A DNA stretch of 40,222 bases from Pseudomonadota bacterium (GTDB lineage: Bacteria > Pseudomonadota > Gammaproteobacteria > Xanthomonadales > Xanthomonadaceae), in assembly GCA_023388355.1 (NCBI GenBank), contig JAEWGI010000077.1, forward strand, positions 1 through 40,222. The letters are read 5' to 3'. The notes below the pieces were generated by a model. The model made no database searches and was not told where the DNA came from. It saw only the letters and a program-made list of their open reading frames with translations. Numbering within the stretch: the first letter of the stretch is position 1; each line of letters begins with the position of its first letter. A program made the translations under genes and the position numbers. This document shows, piece by piece, positions 18,210-28,664 of this stretch.

Positions 18210-18298
18210 GGCTCTCCCCCGGTACGCAAACCTCGCGCGGACCGGCCAATGGCGGCCCGCAATGCCGGACACGCCCGAAGCGACGCCATCGCGCGCGC

Positions 18299-20107
18299 TC
18301 AGTCCAGCGTGTAGCCGATGCGGAACCCGCCCCAGTGGCGGCCGCGCACGAAAATCGGCATCGACAGGTCGAACATGATCTGGCCGGTGTCGCGGCGGTA
18401 GACCTGCAGCCGGTAGGGGTCGGTATGCGCGCCGACGCTGCGGCCGACGCGGTCGTCGAAGATGCGTTTGGTGCGGTTGCCGATCAGGTCGCGGGCGCGG
18501 TCGCCGGTGAGCGGCTGGCAGAAGCGGTCGTTGTGGGTGGGCACGTAGCCGTCGGGATTGGCGCAGATGGCGAACACGATCCAGGGATGCGCGCCGGCCA
18601 CCGGCTCCTGAAGCGGCGGCAGCAGTTCGTCGCAGAGCGCGTCGAACGGGGTTTCGTACTTGACCGGCTCGATGCCCTCGACCGTGGTGTAGTCGCGCGA
18701 GAACAGGGCCTGCTCGTCGATCCAGCCCTGCGCCAGCGCGTGCTCGAAGGTGGCGCCGATCTCGGCCGAGGTGCTGCGGACCAGCTCGGCGACGGCGGCG
18801 TGGCGCGGCTCGCGCAGCGGGTCGGGCGGCAACCGGAACAGGCCGACGCAGTCGTGCAGTTCGCCGGCGGCGGCACCCAGCGCCTCGCTGCGTTCGGCCA
18901 CCCTGGCCGCATGCTCGAGGTTGCTGCGGCCAAGCTCGGCCACTTGTCCAACGGCGCGGTCGATGTCGGCGATCGCCTCGCCCTGCTGTTCGATGCCGCT
19001 GGCGACGGTGTCGACGGCGGCGCTGGCGCGGCCGAGCAGGTCGCCGATCCCGCCCAGCACCTGCTCGGTGCGGCGCGCGGTTTCGGCGCATTCGCCCAGC
19101 GCCTCGCCGTTCTCGCCGATGATCCGGCGCACGTCGCGCGCGGCCTCGGCGGCGCGCTCGGCCAGGCGCCGGATCTCGGTGGCAACCACGGCGAAGCCGC
19201 GCCCGGCGGGCCCGGCGTGCGCGGCCTCGATGCTGGCGTTGATCGACAGGATGTTGGTCTGGAAGGCCACCAGGTCGATGACCTCGATGACCTCGTTGGC
19301 GCGCGCCGAGCTGGCCCGCACCGCAGCCATCGATTCGGCCAGCGCGCGCGCGGCGGTGGCGCCCTCGCGGGCGCTGCCGTCGGCGCTGGCGGCCACCGTG
19401 GTCACCGCGCGCAGGTTCTGGCCGATGCCGTCGAGCCCGGCCAGCAGTTCGCGGGTGGAGTCGACCACCGTGTCCAGCGCATCCGCCTGGGCCTGCGACT
19501 GGCGCACCATCTCGTCGTTTTCGGCCACCAGGTGCGGCACGTCGGCCGCGACCTGGATCGACAGGGCCACGGCCTGGCGGATGGCTTCGGCCAGGTTGCC
19601 GAAGCCGGCCGCGAGCCGGCGCACGTCCGGGCGGTTGGCGCAGTTGGCGTCCACGACCAGCTCCAGCTCGCAGGCGGAGAGCCGCTCGCCGACCAGGGCC
19701 AGCAGCTTCGTGGCGCAGTCCGCGTCCTCGTTCGCCGTCGGCGGCGCCGGGGCCGCCGGTTCGGCCGCGCGGGCGGCGCTTTCGCGCCACAGCGCGGCGG
19801 TTTCGGCGTCGGGCAGCGAGAGCAGCCAGCCGCCGCAGTCGCGGTCGTACTGGTAGCAGACCCGGCGCGCCGGATCGGGGCCGGGCGCCACCCACACGCC
19901 CTCCTCGCCCGACAGGTCTGCGGGCGCCAGCCCCCAGATGCACCCGCTGTCCAGCGCACCGGGTTCGGCACCGGCCAGGTCGAGCAGGTCGATCGCGGCG
20001 CGGTTGAGCGACAGCACCCGACCGTCGCCGTCGAGCCGGATCAGCGCGACCGGCGCATCGGGCAGGACCGGAGTGCTGGTCCCGGTGCGATCTTCGAATG
20101 CTGCCAT
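18299..20107 (-). CDS. Soluble methyl-accepting chemotaxis protein with an extra C-terminal domain
   Basis: A 602-residue cytoplasmic chemoreceptor with no membrane helix. Residues about 18-60 look like the start of a PAS domain ([22 protein letters not shown]). The signalling hairpin covers about 180-430, with the CheA/CheW-binding tip at about 275-320 ([42 protein letters not shown]). Residues about 450-602 form a further domain ([42 protein letters not shown] end). That domain occurs in other soluble receptors and resembles a PAS/Cache sensor. An alanine-rich linker with cysteines (C131, C146, C156) separates the PAS part from the hairpin. No che genes are nearby, so it must use a pathway encoded elsewhere. 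The signal sensed is unknown. Confidence 0.88.
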   Translation of the reverse strand: MAAFEDRTGTSTPVLPDAPVALIRLDGDGRVLSLNRAAIDLLDLAGAEPGALDSGCIWGLAPADLSGEEGVWVAPGPDPARRVCYQYDRDCGGWLLSLPDAETAALWRESAARAAEPAAPAPPTANEDADCATKLLALVGERLSACELELVVDANCANRPDVRRLAAGFGNLAEAIRQAVALSIQVAADVPHLVAENDEMVRQSQAQADALDTVVDSTRELLAGLDGIGQNLRAVTTVAASADGSAREGATAARALAESMAAVRASSARANEVIEVIDLVAFQTNILSINASIEAAHAGPAGRGFAVVATEIRRLAERAAEAARDVRRIIGENGEALGECAETARRTEQVLGGIGDLLGRASAAVDTVASGIEQQGEAIADIDRAVGQVAELGRSNLEHAARVAERSEALGAAAGELHDCVGLFRLPPDPLREPRHAAVAELVRSTSAEIGATFEHALAQGWIDEQALFSRDYTTVEGIEPVKYETPFDALCDELLPPLQEPVAGAHPWIVFAICANPDGYVPTHNDRFCQPLTGDRARDLIGNRTKRIFDDRVGRSVGAHTDPYRLQVYRRDTGQIMFDLSMPIFVRGRHWGGFRIGYTLD

Positions 20108-20208
20108 GTCCGTTCCCGAGGCTTCTTCAGTCCCCGGTAACGGCCGCTGGCGGTTCAGGTTTAGCGCATCCGGCGACGCCGCCGGCCCGGAAGCCGCCCG
20201 GGACGGGA

Positions 20209-21039
20209 TCAGTCCCTGAACGCGGCCGCGTGGTGGGCCAGGTGCTCGCCGATGAAGCTGGCGATGAAGTAGTAGCTGTGGTCGTAGCCCGGCCGGATGC
20301 GCAGGCCCAGGGGATGGCCGGCCGCCTCGCACGCGGCCTGCAGCAGCTGCGGGCGCAGCTGGCCGTCGAGGAACTCGTCGTCGCCGCCCTGGTCGACCAG
20401 CAGGGGCAGCCGTTCGGGGGCGGACTCCACCAGCTCCACCGCGTCGTACTGCTTCCAGGCCTCGCGGTCGCCGCCCAGGTAGGCGGCGAAGGCCTTCTCG
20501 CCCCAGGGCACCCGGCTGGGCGCGACGATCGGCGAGAACGCCGACACGCTGCGGTAGCGCCCCGGGTTCTTCAGCGCGATGGTGAGCGCGCCGTGGCCGC
20601 CCATCGAATGCCCGCTGATCGCGCGCACGTCGCTGGCGGCGGGGTCGGATTCCACCCAGGCCGGCAGCTCGTCGACGATGTAGTCGTACATGCGGTAGTG
20701 CTTCGCCCACGGATCCTGCGTGGCGTTGAGGTAGAAGCCGGCGCCCTTGCCCAGGTCGTAGCCCTCGGCATCGGCGACATCGTCGCCGCGCGGGCTGGTG
20801 TCGGGCGCGACCAGGATGATGCCGTGCTCGGCGGCGTAGCGCTGCGCCCCGGCCTTGGTGATGAAGTTCTGCTCGGTACAGGTCAGGCCCGAAAGCCAGT
20901 ACAGCACCGGACACGGGCCCTTCGCCGCCCGCGGCGGGAAATACACGCCGACCGTCATGTCGCAGCCGAGGACTTCGGAATGGTGGCGGTAGACGTCTTG
21001 CCAGCCGCCGAAGCAGGCGCGGTGTTCGATGCGTTGCAT
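20209..21039 (-). CDS. fghA: S-formylglutathione hydrolase
   Basis: A 276-residue alpha/beta hydrolase of the esterase D family. It performs the last step of glutathione-dependent formaldehyde oxidation, splitting S-formylglutathione to formate and glutathione. The nucleophile elbow is GHSMGGHGA (S145). The catalytic acid lies in VDQGGDDEF (about 216-224) and the histidine in GYDHSYYF (H254). The conserved [11 protein letters not shown] and DTSPRGD blocks are also present. Length is normal (E. coli FrmB 277). It lies downstream of frmA on the same strand, separated by 217 bases of repeats. Confidence 0.95.
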   Translation of the reverse strand: MQRIEHRACFGGWQDVYRHHSEVLGCDMTVGVYFPPRAAKGPCPVLYWLSGLTCTEQNFITKAGAQRYAAEHGIILVAPDTSPRGDDVADAEGYDLGKGAGFYLNATQDPWAKHYRMYDYIVDELPAWVESDPAASDVRAISGHSMGGHGALTIALKNPGRYRSVSAFSPIVAPSRVPWGEKAFAAYLGGDREAWKQYDAVELVESAPERLPLLVDQGGDDEFLDGQLRPQLLQAACEAAGHPLGLRIRPGYDHSYYFIASFIGEHLAHHAAAFRD

Positions 21040-21118
21040 GTTGGAAGCTCCTTTGCAGTGTGTTCCGGCAAGTGTCAGCGACCAGCGTTCCCCCGCTTGT
21101 GGAAGGTCAGTCGGTACT

Positions 21119-21158
21119 CCCTCCCCCGCGCGCGGGGGAGGGCTGGGGTGGGGGCAAG
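21119..21158. repeat. Perfect palindrome between frmA and fghA
   Basis: Bases 21119-21142 form a perfect 24-base palindrome (12-base arms), followed by a GGGGTGGGGGCAAG tail. A second hairpin is at 21213-21234. Both lie inside the formaldehyde gene set, where they could act as a stabiliser or partial terminator. Confidence 0.75.
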
Positions 21159-21212
21159 CGGACTCGACGCCATTTCCCGCGCCTTCGGCGCGCCCCCATC
21201 GCCCTTCGGGCA

Positions 21213-21234
21213 CTTCCCCCGCAAGCGGGGGAAG
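21213..21234. repeat. Second palindrome between frmA and fghA
   Basis: Ten-base arms CTTCCCCCGC (21213-21222) and GCGGGGGAAG (21225-21234) surround AA. It is the same G/C-run class as 21119-21142. It ends about 22 bases after the frmA stop codon in the direction of transcription. Confidence 0.75.
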
Positions 21235-21256
21235 AAGTTCTGCGGGAGGAAAGCGG

Positions 21257-22426
<1,170 letters not shown>

Positions 22427-22702
22427 CTACCTGAGATACGAGCGGATCAAGCCCGTCATCTCGGCGACGCGCTCGGCCCGCTCGGTATCGCTGTGTGCGG
22501 CGTGTCCGAACTGCTCGCGCAGATGCGATTCGAGCACCTCGCTCATCAGCCCGTTGACCGCGCCGCGGATCGCCGCGATCTGCTGCAGCACGGGCCCGCA
22601 GTCCGCGCCGGTCTCCAGCGCGCGCTCCAGACCCTCGCACTGGCCGCGGATGCGGCGGATGCGGGCCAGGACCCTCTTCTTTTCCTCGGGCGAATGAGGC
22701 AC
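22427..22702 (-). CDS. frmR: Formaldehyde-responsive repressor FrmR
   Basis: A 91-residue, all-helical DNA-binding protein of the CsoR/RcnR family. The sequence MPHSPEEKKRVLARIRRIRGQ and LQQIAAIRGAVNGLMSEVLESHLRE is close to E. coli FrmR. The two residues known to be cross-linked by formaldehyde in FrmR, Pro2 and Cys35, are both present (counting the start as 1), so it should sense formaldehyde rather than a metal. There is an additional cysteine at position 22. The start codon is GTG (22700-22702), fixed by the family's N-terminus. It is the first gene of the detoxification set and lies just downstream of a matching operator. Confidence 0.93.
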   Translation of the reverse strand: MPHSPEEKKRVLARIRRIRGQCEGLERALETGADCGPVLQQIAAIRGAVNGLMSEVLESHLREQFGHAAHSDTERAERVAEMTGLIRSYLR

Positions 22703-22717
22703 GGCTGCCGCCCAGCG

Positions 22718-22739
22718 ATATAGTGGGGGGCAGTATACC
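22718..22739 (-). promoter_or_regulatory. FrmR-type operator overlapping the frmR promoter
   Basis: On the minus strand the sequence reads TATACTGCCCCCCACTATAT, a run of six G/C pairs flanked by A/T-rich inverted halves (TATAC and ATATA). This is the layout of FrmR/RcnR operators. TATACT (22738-22733) would also serve as a -10 element, so bound repressor would block transcription. The site lies about 16 bases before the frmR GTG. No good -35 is visible at the proper distance. Confidence 0.72.
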
Positions 22740-22779
22740 AGGTGCCTCGGATCCGGGCCCGTCCGGCAACGCGACGCGA

Positions 22780-23412
22780 TCAGCCGCGCGCCGGCACCAG
22801 CGCGTCATCCAGCGCCTTGGCGCGCTGGTACGCCTCGCGCCCGCGCAGGCGTTCGGCCCAGGCAGTGAAGGCGGGGCGTTCGGGGATCGACTTGAAGCCC
22901 AGGCCGAAGTCGACCTGGCTGCCGACATACACGTCGGCGGCGCTGAAGCGCTCGCCGAGCAGCCAGGGCGAGGCCGTTGCGGCGGCCTGTTCCAGCACGT
23001 CGATGGTCTGCTCGAAGCTGCCATAGCCGGCCATGGCCGCCTTGTCCGGCGGCGCCAGCGCGCCCAGCGACCTGGCCGTGACCGCCGCCTCGACCGGACC
23101 CGCGGCAAAGAACATCCAGCGCAGATAGGGTCCGCGCAGCGGATCGTCCGGGGCTGGCGCAAGCCCCGCCTGCGGGAACGCGTCGGCCAGATAGGCGCAG
23201 ATCGCGGCGGCCTCGGTGACCACGATTCCGCGATGCTGCAGCGCCGGCACCTTGCCCATCGGGTTGATGGCCAGGTACCCGGGCGACTTCATGCCGGTAC
23301 CGTAGTCCTGCACCACGGCGCGGTACTCGACGCCGAGTTCTTCCAGCATCCAGCGCACGATCCGGCCGCGCGACATCGGGTTGGTGTGGAACACGAGTTC
23401 GCTGCTGCTCAT
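22780..23412 (-). CDS. Glutathione S-transferase family protein
   Basis: A 210-residue cytoplasmic protein. The N-terminal thioredoxin-like domain (about 1-80) contains the glutathione-binding pattern AINPMGKVPALQ and VVTEAAAICAYLA, with a serine-rich first turn (TNPMSRGRIVRWMLEE). The C-terminal helical domain holds SPWLLGERFSAADVYVGS, including the usual N-capping aspartate. The substrate is unknown; conjugation or reduction of an electrophile is typical. It lies just upstream of frmR on the same strand but is separated from it by the FrmR operator, so it is probably an independent unit. AAGGCGAGG precedes the ATG at 23412 as a binding site. Confidence 0.9.
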   Translation of the reverse strand: MSSSELVFHTNPMSRGRIVRWMLEELGVEYRAVVQDYGTGMKSPGYLAINPMGKVPALQHRGIVVTEAAAICAYLADAFPQAGLAPAPDDPLRGPYLRWMFFAAGPVEAAVTARSLGALAPPDKAAMAGYGSFEQTIDVLEQAAATASPWLLGERFSAADVYVGSQVDFGLGFKSIPERPAFTAWAERLRGREAYQRAKALDDALVPARG

Positions 23413-23502
23413 GGGGCCTCGCCTTGAAGGGACAGGTGGCGACGATACGCCTTCGCGGACGCAAGTGTCCCGCGCCGTGGCGGCGGCCGGCGGGCGCACC
23501 GC

Positions 23503-26220
23503 TCAGCCGGTGTTCTGGATCCCCGCCGAGATGCCGTTGACCGTGGACACCAGCGCGCGCAGCAGATCCTCGTCCTCGCGGCCGCCTTCGCGCCAGCGCT
23601 GCAGCAGGTCGACCTGGAGCAGGCTGAGCGGATCGACGTAGGGATTGCGCAGGCGGATCGACAGGCGCAGGCGGTAGTCGTCGGCGAGGATGCGGTCGCG
23701 CTGCTTGAGCAGCAGGATCGCGTCGCAGGTGCGCAGGTATTCCTCGGCGATGCCGGGGTGGAACGTGTCGTGCAGCGGGCCGGCGAGCTTCGAATAGCGC
23801 TCGAAGATGGCCAGGTCGGACTTGGCCAGCAGCATCTCGACGTCGTCGAGCATGGCGGCGAAGAACGGCCAGTCGCTCGCCATCTCGGTCATCGCTTCCT
23901 GGCCGTACGTCTGCACGCCATGGCGCAACGCATGGCCGATGCCGTACCAGCCGGTGAGGCCGGAGCGGTTCTGCGACCAGGAGAACACCCACGGGATCGC
24001 GCGCAGGTTGTTGATGCCGCCCTCGCGCCGGCGCGAGGGCCGCGAGCCGATCTGCAGGCGCTCGATCACGTCCACCGGGGTCGCGGCGCGGAAGTAGTCG
24101 GGGAAGTCCGGGTGCTCGTGCACCAGCGCGCGGTAGTGCGCGCTCGAAACCCCGGCCAGCTCCCTGGCGATCTCCTTCCAGTGGTCCTCGCGCGGATCTC
24201 TCGGGCGCGGACGCAGGGTGGCGCGCAGCACCGCGCCGGTGGTCTGCTCGAGGTTGCGCAGGGCCAGCGAGCGGATGCCGTACTTGCGGTGGATCACCTC
24301 GCCCTGCTCGGTGACGCGCATCGAGCCGTTCACCGAACCGCGCGGCGCGGCGATGATCGCGCGCTCGGTCTTGCCGCCGCCGCGGCTGACCGAGCCGCCG
24401 CGGCCGTGGAAGAACATGATCCGCACGCCGAACTCGTCGGCCAGCGCGGTCAGGTCCACCTGGGTGCGCTGCAGCGCCCAGCGCGATGCGAACAGGCCGC
24501 CGTCCTTGGCGCTGTCCGAATAGCCCAGCATCACCGTCTGCTCGTTGCCGCGCGCCGCGAGGTGGGCGCGGTAGGCGGGATCCTCGAACAGCGAACGCAT
24601 CACCGCAGGCGCCGCCTCGAGGTCGCCCACGGTTTCGAACAGCGGGGTGACGTCCAGCGGCACGATGCCGTCCTCGACGCAGCCGGCCACACGCGCCAGC
24701 GCCAGCACGGCGAGCGCGTCGGCGGCGCTGCGGCTCATGCTGATGATGTACAGGCCGATGGCCGCCACGCCGTGGCTGCGGCGCAGATCGAGGACGGTGC
24801 GGAACACGTCGAGCGTGGAACCGAGCACGCCGTCGGGCGCGTCGGGGGCGGCCGGCGGCTGGTCGAGCAGCGCCTGCAGGCGAGAACCGCGGTCGGCGGC
24901 GTCGCGCGCGGCCCAGTCGTCGTCGCCCAGCAGGTCGGCCAGCGCCGCGTCGTGCGCCGCCGAGTCCTGGCGCAGGTCGAGCGCGGCCAGGTGGAAGCCG
25001 AAGGTGCGCGCGCGCCACAGCACCCGCTGCAGGGTGAAGCGGCCGGCGTGTTCGCCGCGGTGGCTGACCAGGCTGGCGTCGATCAGTTCCAGGTCGGAGA
25101 TGAACTCGCGTGCGCCGGCATAGCCACGCCGGTCGCCCTCGGCAGTGAGCGCCAGGCGCGCCTTCATCATGTCCAGCAGGCGCCGGTACGGCATGTCGGC
25201 CAGGCGCGGGCGCAGCCTCTTCGCCGCCTGCGGCAGCAGTTCGATGTAGGCGTCGGTACGGGCGGTCACCGCATCGTCCACGCCCACCCGGCCCAGCGAC
25301 TGGGTGAGCATGTTGCCCAGGGTGCGCAGGTCGGCGCGGTACTGGGTGATGGCCTGCGCGCGCTGCGCGTCGAGCGCGGCACGGATGGTGTCGGCGTTGA
25401 CGTTGGGGTTGCCGTCCATGTCGCCGCCGACCCAGCTGCCGAAGCGCAGCACCTGCGGCAGTTCGATGCGACGCCCGTACACCGCCTCGACCGCCTCGGC
25501 GAAGGCCTCGTAGAACACCGGCACGACGCGGTAGAGCATGCTGGCCAGGTAATAGCCCACGTGCTCGACCTCGTCGGCGACGGTGGGCTTGTGCGCGGGG
25601 GTGTCGCTGGTCTGCCAGCCGGCGGTGAGCGACAGGCGGATGCGTTCGAGTCCTGCGCGACGCTCCACCGGCGTGCGCGTGCGGTCGATGTCGTCGACCA
25701 GGCGCTCGACGATCTCGCGCTCCTTCTCCAGCATCACCCGGCGCACCGCCTCCGTGGGATGGGCGGTGAACACCGGCTCGACCCACAGCCGCGGCAGGGT
25801 GGCCTCCAGCTCCTCGAAGCTGACGCCCTCCTCGCGCAGGCCGCGCAGCACCGCTTCGAATCCGCCCGGCTGGGGCAGTTCGGTGATGCGCTCGTAGTCG
25901 CGGCGGCGGCGGATGCGGTGCACCCGCTCGGCCAGGTTGATGGCGCCGAAATAGGTGGAGAACGCGCGCACCACCAGCTCCGCGTCGGCCACCGGCACGC
26001 GCCCCATCTCGTCGGCCAGGGCGTCGACCGGCAGGCCCTGTTCGCGGCGCGCGATCGCGGCGCGGCGGATGGACTCGACCTCGGCCAGCAGGGTCGGCGA
26101 GCCCTGTTCGGCGAGCACCTCGCCCACGAGGGTGCCGAGGCGGCGCACGTCGTCGCGCAGGAGCACGTCGGTATCGGCGAATTCAAGCTGGTCGCGGAGC
26201 GGGCCGTCGGGAATATTCAT
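23503..26220 (-). CDS. ppc: Phosphoenolpyruvate carboxylase
   Basis: A 905-residue enzyme that adds bicarbonate to phosphoenolpyruvate to give oxaloacetate and so refills the citric acid cycle. The first active-site signature VFTAHPTEAVRR contains the catalytic H154. The second, MLGYSDSAKDGG, is near residue 565. The glycine-rich loop FHGRGGSVSRGGG is near residue 600. The protein ends with TVNGISAGIQNTG, the conserved C-terminus that forms part of the active and allosteric sites. Length is normal for bacteria (E. coli 883). I chose the ATG at 26220 (NIPDGPLRDQLEFADTD); the frame extends upstream but without homology. It is transcribed alone. Confidence 0.97.
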   Translation of the reverse strand: MNIPDGPLRDQLEFADTDVLLRDDVRRLGTLVGEVLAEQGSPTLLAEVESIRRAAIARREQGLPVDALADEMGRVPVADAELVVRAFSTYFGAINLAERVHRIRRRRDYERITELPQPGGFEAVLRGLREEGVSFEELEATLPRLWVEPVFTAHPTEAVRRVMLEKEREIVERLVDDIDRTRTPVERRAGLERIRLSLTAGWQTSDTPAHKPTVADEVEHVGYYLASMLYRVVPVFYEAFAEAVEAVYGRRIELPQVLRFGSWVGGDMDGNPNVNADTIRAALDAQRAQAITQYRADLRTLGNMLTQSLGRVGVDDAVTARTDAYIELLPQAAKRLRPRLADMPYRRLLDMMKARLALTAEGDRRGYAGAREFISDLELIDASLVSHRGEHAGRFTLQRVLWRARTFGFHLAALDLRQDSAAHDAALADLLGDDDWAARDAADRGSRLQALLDQPPAAPDAPDGVLGSTLDVFRTVLDLRRSHGVAAIGLYIISMSRSAADALAVLALARVAGCVEDGIVPLDVTPLFETVGDLEAAPAVMRSLFEDPAYRAHLAARGNEQTVMLGYSDSAKDGGLFASRWALQRTQVDLTALADEFGVRIMFFHGRGGSVSRGGGKTERAIIAAPRGSVNGSMRVTEQGEVIHRKYGIRSLALRNLEQTTGAVLRATLRPRPRDPREDHWKEIARELAGVSSAHYRALVHEHPDFPDYFRAATPVDVIERLQIGSRPSRRREGGINNLRAIPWVFSWSQNRSGLTGWYGIGHALRHGVQTYGQEAMTEMASDWPFFAAMLDDVEMLLAKSDLAIFERYSKLAGPLHDTFHPGIAEEYLRTCDAILLLKQRDRILADDYRLRLSIRLRNPYVDPLSLLQVDLLQRWREGGREDEDLLRALVSTVNGISAGIQNTG

Positions 26221-26262
26221 CCGCAAAACGGTAGCGCGTTTTCTGACGCGCTGCAGCATCGG

Positions 26263-26293
26263 TTGCCGACGCAACCTTGGCCGCCGCTATAGT
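26263..26293 (+). promoter_or_regulatory. Candidate promoter for the lipoprotein gene
   Basis: TATAGT (26288-26293) resembles a -10 and TTGCCG (26263-26268) a -35, with a rather long 19-base spacer. It lies 35 bases before the ATG, in the ppc-lipoprotein divergent gap. Confidence 0.35.
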
Positions 26294-26328
26294 GCGGGCG
26301 GTTTTCACCCCCCTGGAGCACACCCGGA

Positions 26329-27006
26329 ATGACCCTGTCCAAGATCCCCCTGGCCGCCGCCGTCGTCCTCGCCCTCGCCGCATGCGGCGGCAAGCAGGAC
26401 GCCGATGCCACCGTCGATGGCGCCGCCACCGATGCCGCCGCGGCCCCCGCCGTTGCGGCCGATGCCGACGCCGCGCCCGCATTCGCCACCCCCACCCTGG
26501 CCGACGGCCCCGACGTGTGCTTCCGCGCGATCGCCGAACACCTGGGTGCCGACGCCAAGGTGTCGGAAATCAGCTCGCGCTTCGATGCCGACGGCAAGCT
26601 GGAAAGCTGCACCGTCGACTACCAGAACCCCGACGACGCCCGCAAGCTGGTCGGCGTGCGCATGGACACGGCCACCGGCACGTTCTCCGAGCCGCACGAC
26701 ATCGAACTCACGGTCACCGGCAACGCCGCCGACTTCCGCCTGGAGGACTACCTGATCCCGCTGTCGCAGGTCGATGCGGCGGCACTGACCGGCACCCAGG
26801 AGTCGCTCAAGGCCGAGCTCGATGGCGTGTACGGCAGCTACGCGTGGACCGGCGTGCGGCTGATGCCGCCGGGCGCGTTCAGCGACACGCACACCCTGCG
26901 CCTGGATCTCGAAGGCCGCATCGCCGCCAACGACATCAAGAACGGCGGCTACGCCTCGGTGTCGGTCGACGGCAAGACGGTCGTCAGCAACCACCTGCTG
27001 CCCTGA
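26329..27006 (+). CDS. Hypothetical lipoprotein
   Basis: A 225-residue protein with a lipoprotein signal ending in LALAAC (lipidated C19). An alanine/aspartate-rich linker follows to about residue 58. The folded part (VCFRAIAEHLGADAKVSEISSRF to YASVSVDGKTVVSNHLLP) has two cysteines, C64 and C102 approximately, that may form a disulfide. I recognise no domain. It is probably attached to the inner face of the outer membrane; its role is unknown. A strong hairpin follows, and the gene converges on gshA. Confidence 0.75.
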   Translation: MTLSKIPLAAAVVLALAACGGKQDADATVDGAATDAAAAPAVAADADAAPAFATPTLADGPDVCFRAIAEHLGADAKVSEISSRFDADGKLESCTVDYQNPDDARKLVGVRMDTATGTFSEPHDIELTVTGNAADFRLEDYLIPLSQVDAAALTGTQESLKAELDGVYGSYAWTGVRLMPPGAFSDTHTLRLDLEGRIAANDIKNGGYASVSVDGKTVVSNHLLP

Positions 27007-27014
27007 CCGGCGGC

Positions 27015-27045
27015 CCGGTCCGGCGCCTCCGCGGCGCCGGGCCGG
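27015..27045. terminator. Hairpin between two convergent genes
   Basis: Bases 27015-27027 pair with 27033-27045 (13 pairs, one a T-G wobble) around a TCCGC loop. It sits between the stops of the lipoprotein gene and gshA, where it could act in both directions. No T-run follows, so it is not a textbook intrinsic terminator. Confidence 0.55.
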
Positions 27046-27069
27046 CGCGGGTGTCCGCGGCGCCCGCGC

Positions 27070-28434
27070 TCAGTAGGCGAATTCGCGGAACACGTGGTCG
27101 ATGTCGCCCTGCCAGGGCCCGTGGTACAGCGCCAGCTTGCGCTCGGCCGGGGTCTGCCCGGCCTCGACCACTTCCAGCAGCGGGGCAAGGAATTCGCGCT
27201 CGTCCTCGCCGCCGGGATTGCGGCGGGCGCGGCGCGCAAGCCCCGCGGCCGCGATCTCCAGCGCCTGGCGCGCCAGGTCGCGCAGCTTGCCGCCGCGGAA
27301 CTCCAGCCCCAGCGCGTGCCTGGGCACGCCGTCGCGCAGCGCATGGCGTTCGGCGCGGCTGAAGTCCCTGACCAGGTCCCAGGCCGCGTCGAGCGCGGCG
27401 TCGTCGTACAGCAGCCCGACCCAGAACGCCGGCAGCGCGCACAGGCGGTTCCAGGGGCCGCCATCGGCGCCGCGCATTTCCAGGAACTTCTTCAGCCGCA
27501 CTTCCGGGAAGGCGGTGGTCATGTGGTCGTTCCAGTCGCGCAGGTTGGGCAGCGCGCCGGGCAGCACGTCGAGCCGGCCGGCCATGAAGTCGCGGAAGGA
27601 CTTGCCGGACGCATCGACGTAGACGCCGTCGCGGTAGGAGAAATACATCGGCACGTCGAGCAGGTAGTCGACGTAGCGCTCATAGCCGAAGCCGTCCTCG
27701 AACACGAAATCAAGCATGCCGGTGCGATCCGGATCGGTATCGGTCCAGATGTGCGAGCGATAGCTGAGGAAGCCGTTGGGCTTTCCTTCGCTGAACGGCG
27801 AGTCGGCGAACAGCGCGGTCGCGACCGGCTGCAGCGCCAGCGAGACGCGGAACTTCTTCACCATGTCCGCTTCGCTGGCGTAGTCGAGGTTGACCTGCAC
27901 CGTGCAGGTGCGGGTCATCATGTCCAGGCCGAGGTTGCCGACCTTCGGCATGTATTCGCGCATGATCCGGTAGCGGCCCTTGGGCATCCACGGCATGTCC
28001 GCGCGCGCCCACTTGGGCTGGAAGCCCATGCCCAGGAAGCCCAGCTTCAGCTCGTCGGCCACCGCCTTGACTTCGTGCAGGTGGCTGCGCACTTCGCGGC
28101 AGGTCTGGTGGATGTCCTCCAGCGGCGCGCCCGACAGTTCCAGCTGGCCGGCCGGCTCCAGCGTCACCGAGGCGCCGTCCTTGTACAGCGCCACGATGCG
28201 CCCGTGCTCGTCCACCGCCTCCCAGCCGAAGCGGGTCAGGCCCCGCAGCAGCGCCTCGATGCCGCGCTCGCCGTCGAATTCCGGGGGCCGCAGGTCGTCC
28301 AGGCGGAAGCCGAACTTCTCGTGCTCGGTGCCGATGCGCCAGTCCGCGACGGGCTTTTCGCCCGAGGCCAGCACCTCGACCAGCTGGTCGCGTCGCGTGA
28401 TCGGGGTATCGCCGGCGTGGCTGGGGCTGGACAT
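27070..28434 (-). CDS. gshA: Glutamate-cysteine ligase, plant/proteobacterial type
   Basis: A 454-residue enzyme that joins glutamate and cysteine in the first step of glutathione synthesis. It belongs to the plant-like GshA group, unrelated in length to E. coli GshA (518). Diagnostic segments are [12 protein letters not shown] near residue 33, [54 protein letters not shown] and [12 protein letters not shown]. No GshB domain is attached; the second enzyme must be elsewhere. The ATG at 28434 follows the family pattern. Its product supplies the glutathione used by the glutaredoxin, GST and formaldehyde enzymes in this window. The 221-base gap up to the GH13 gene holds no recognised feature. Confidence 0.93.
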   Translation of the reverse strand: MSSPSHAGDTPITRRDQLVEVLASGEKPVADWRIGTEHEKFGFRLDDLRPPEFDGERGIEALLRGLTRFGWEAVDEHGRIVALYKDGASVTLEPAGQLELSGAPLEDIHQTCREVRSHLHEVKAVADELKLGFLGMGFQPKWARADMPWMPKGRYRIMREYMPKVGNLGLDMMTRTCTVQVNLDYASEADMVKKFRVSLALQPVATALFADSPFSEGKPNGFLSYRSHIWTDTDPDRTGMLDFVFEDGFGYERYVDYLLDVPMYFSYRDGVYVDASGKSFRDFMAGRLDVLPGALPNLRDWNDHMTTAFPEVRLKKFLEMRGADGGPWNRLCALPAFWVGLLYDDAALDAAWDLVRDFSRAERHALRDGVPRHALGLEFRGGKLRDLARQALEIAAAGLARRARRNPGGEDEREFLAPLLEVVEAGQTPAERKLALYHGPWQGDIDHVFREFAY

Positions 28435-28664
28435 GCGGATCGCTCGGGGAAGGGTCGCGAGTTCCGGAGACCGGCGCTCGCGAGCGGCATTATGGAGCGC
28501 CGGGACCCCGCATGGGTTTCCGGGGCTGGAACGCAGGCGTGCCACCGGTGCACACGATGCCGCGGCGCGCGGGCGCACTGCATACGAATTCATCGCATTG
28601 CGCATTGCCGGCCAGCGCGGGGCACCGCTAGCCTCGGGCGCCACATGGTCCGGGAATGCCGCGC

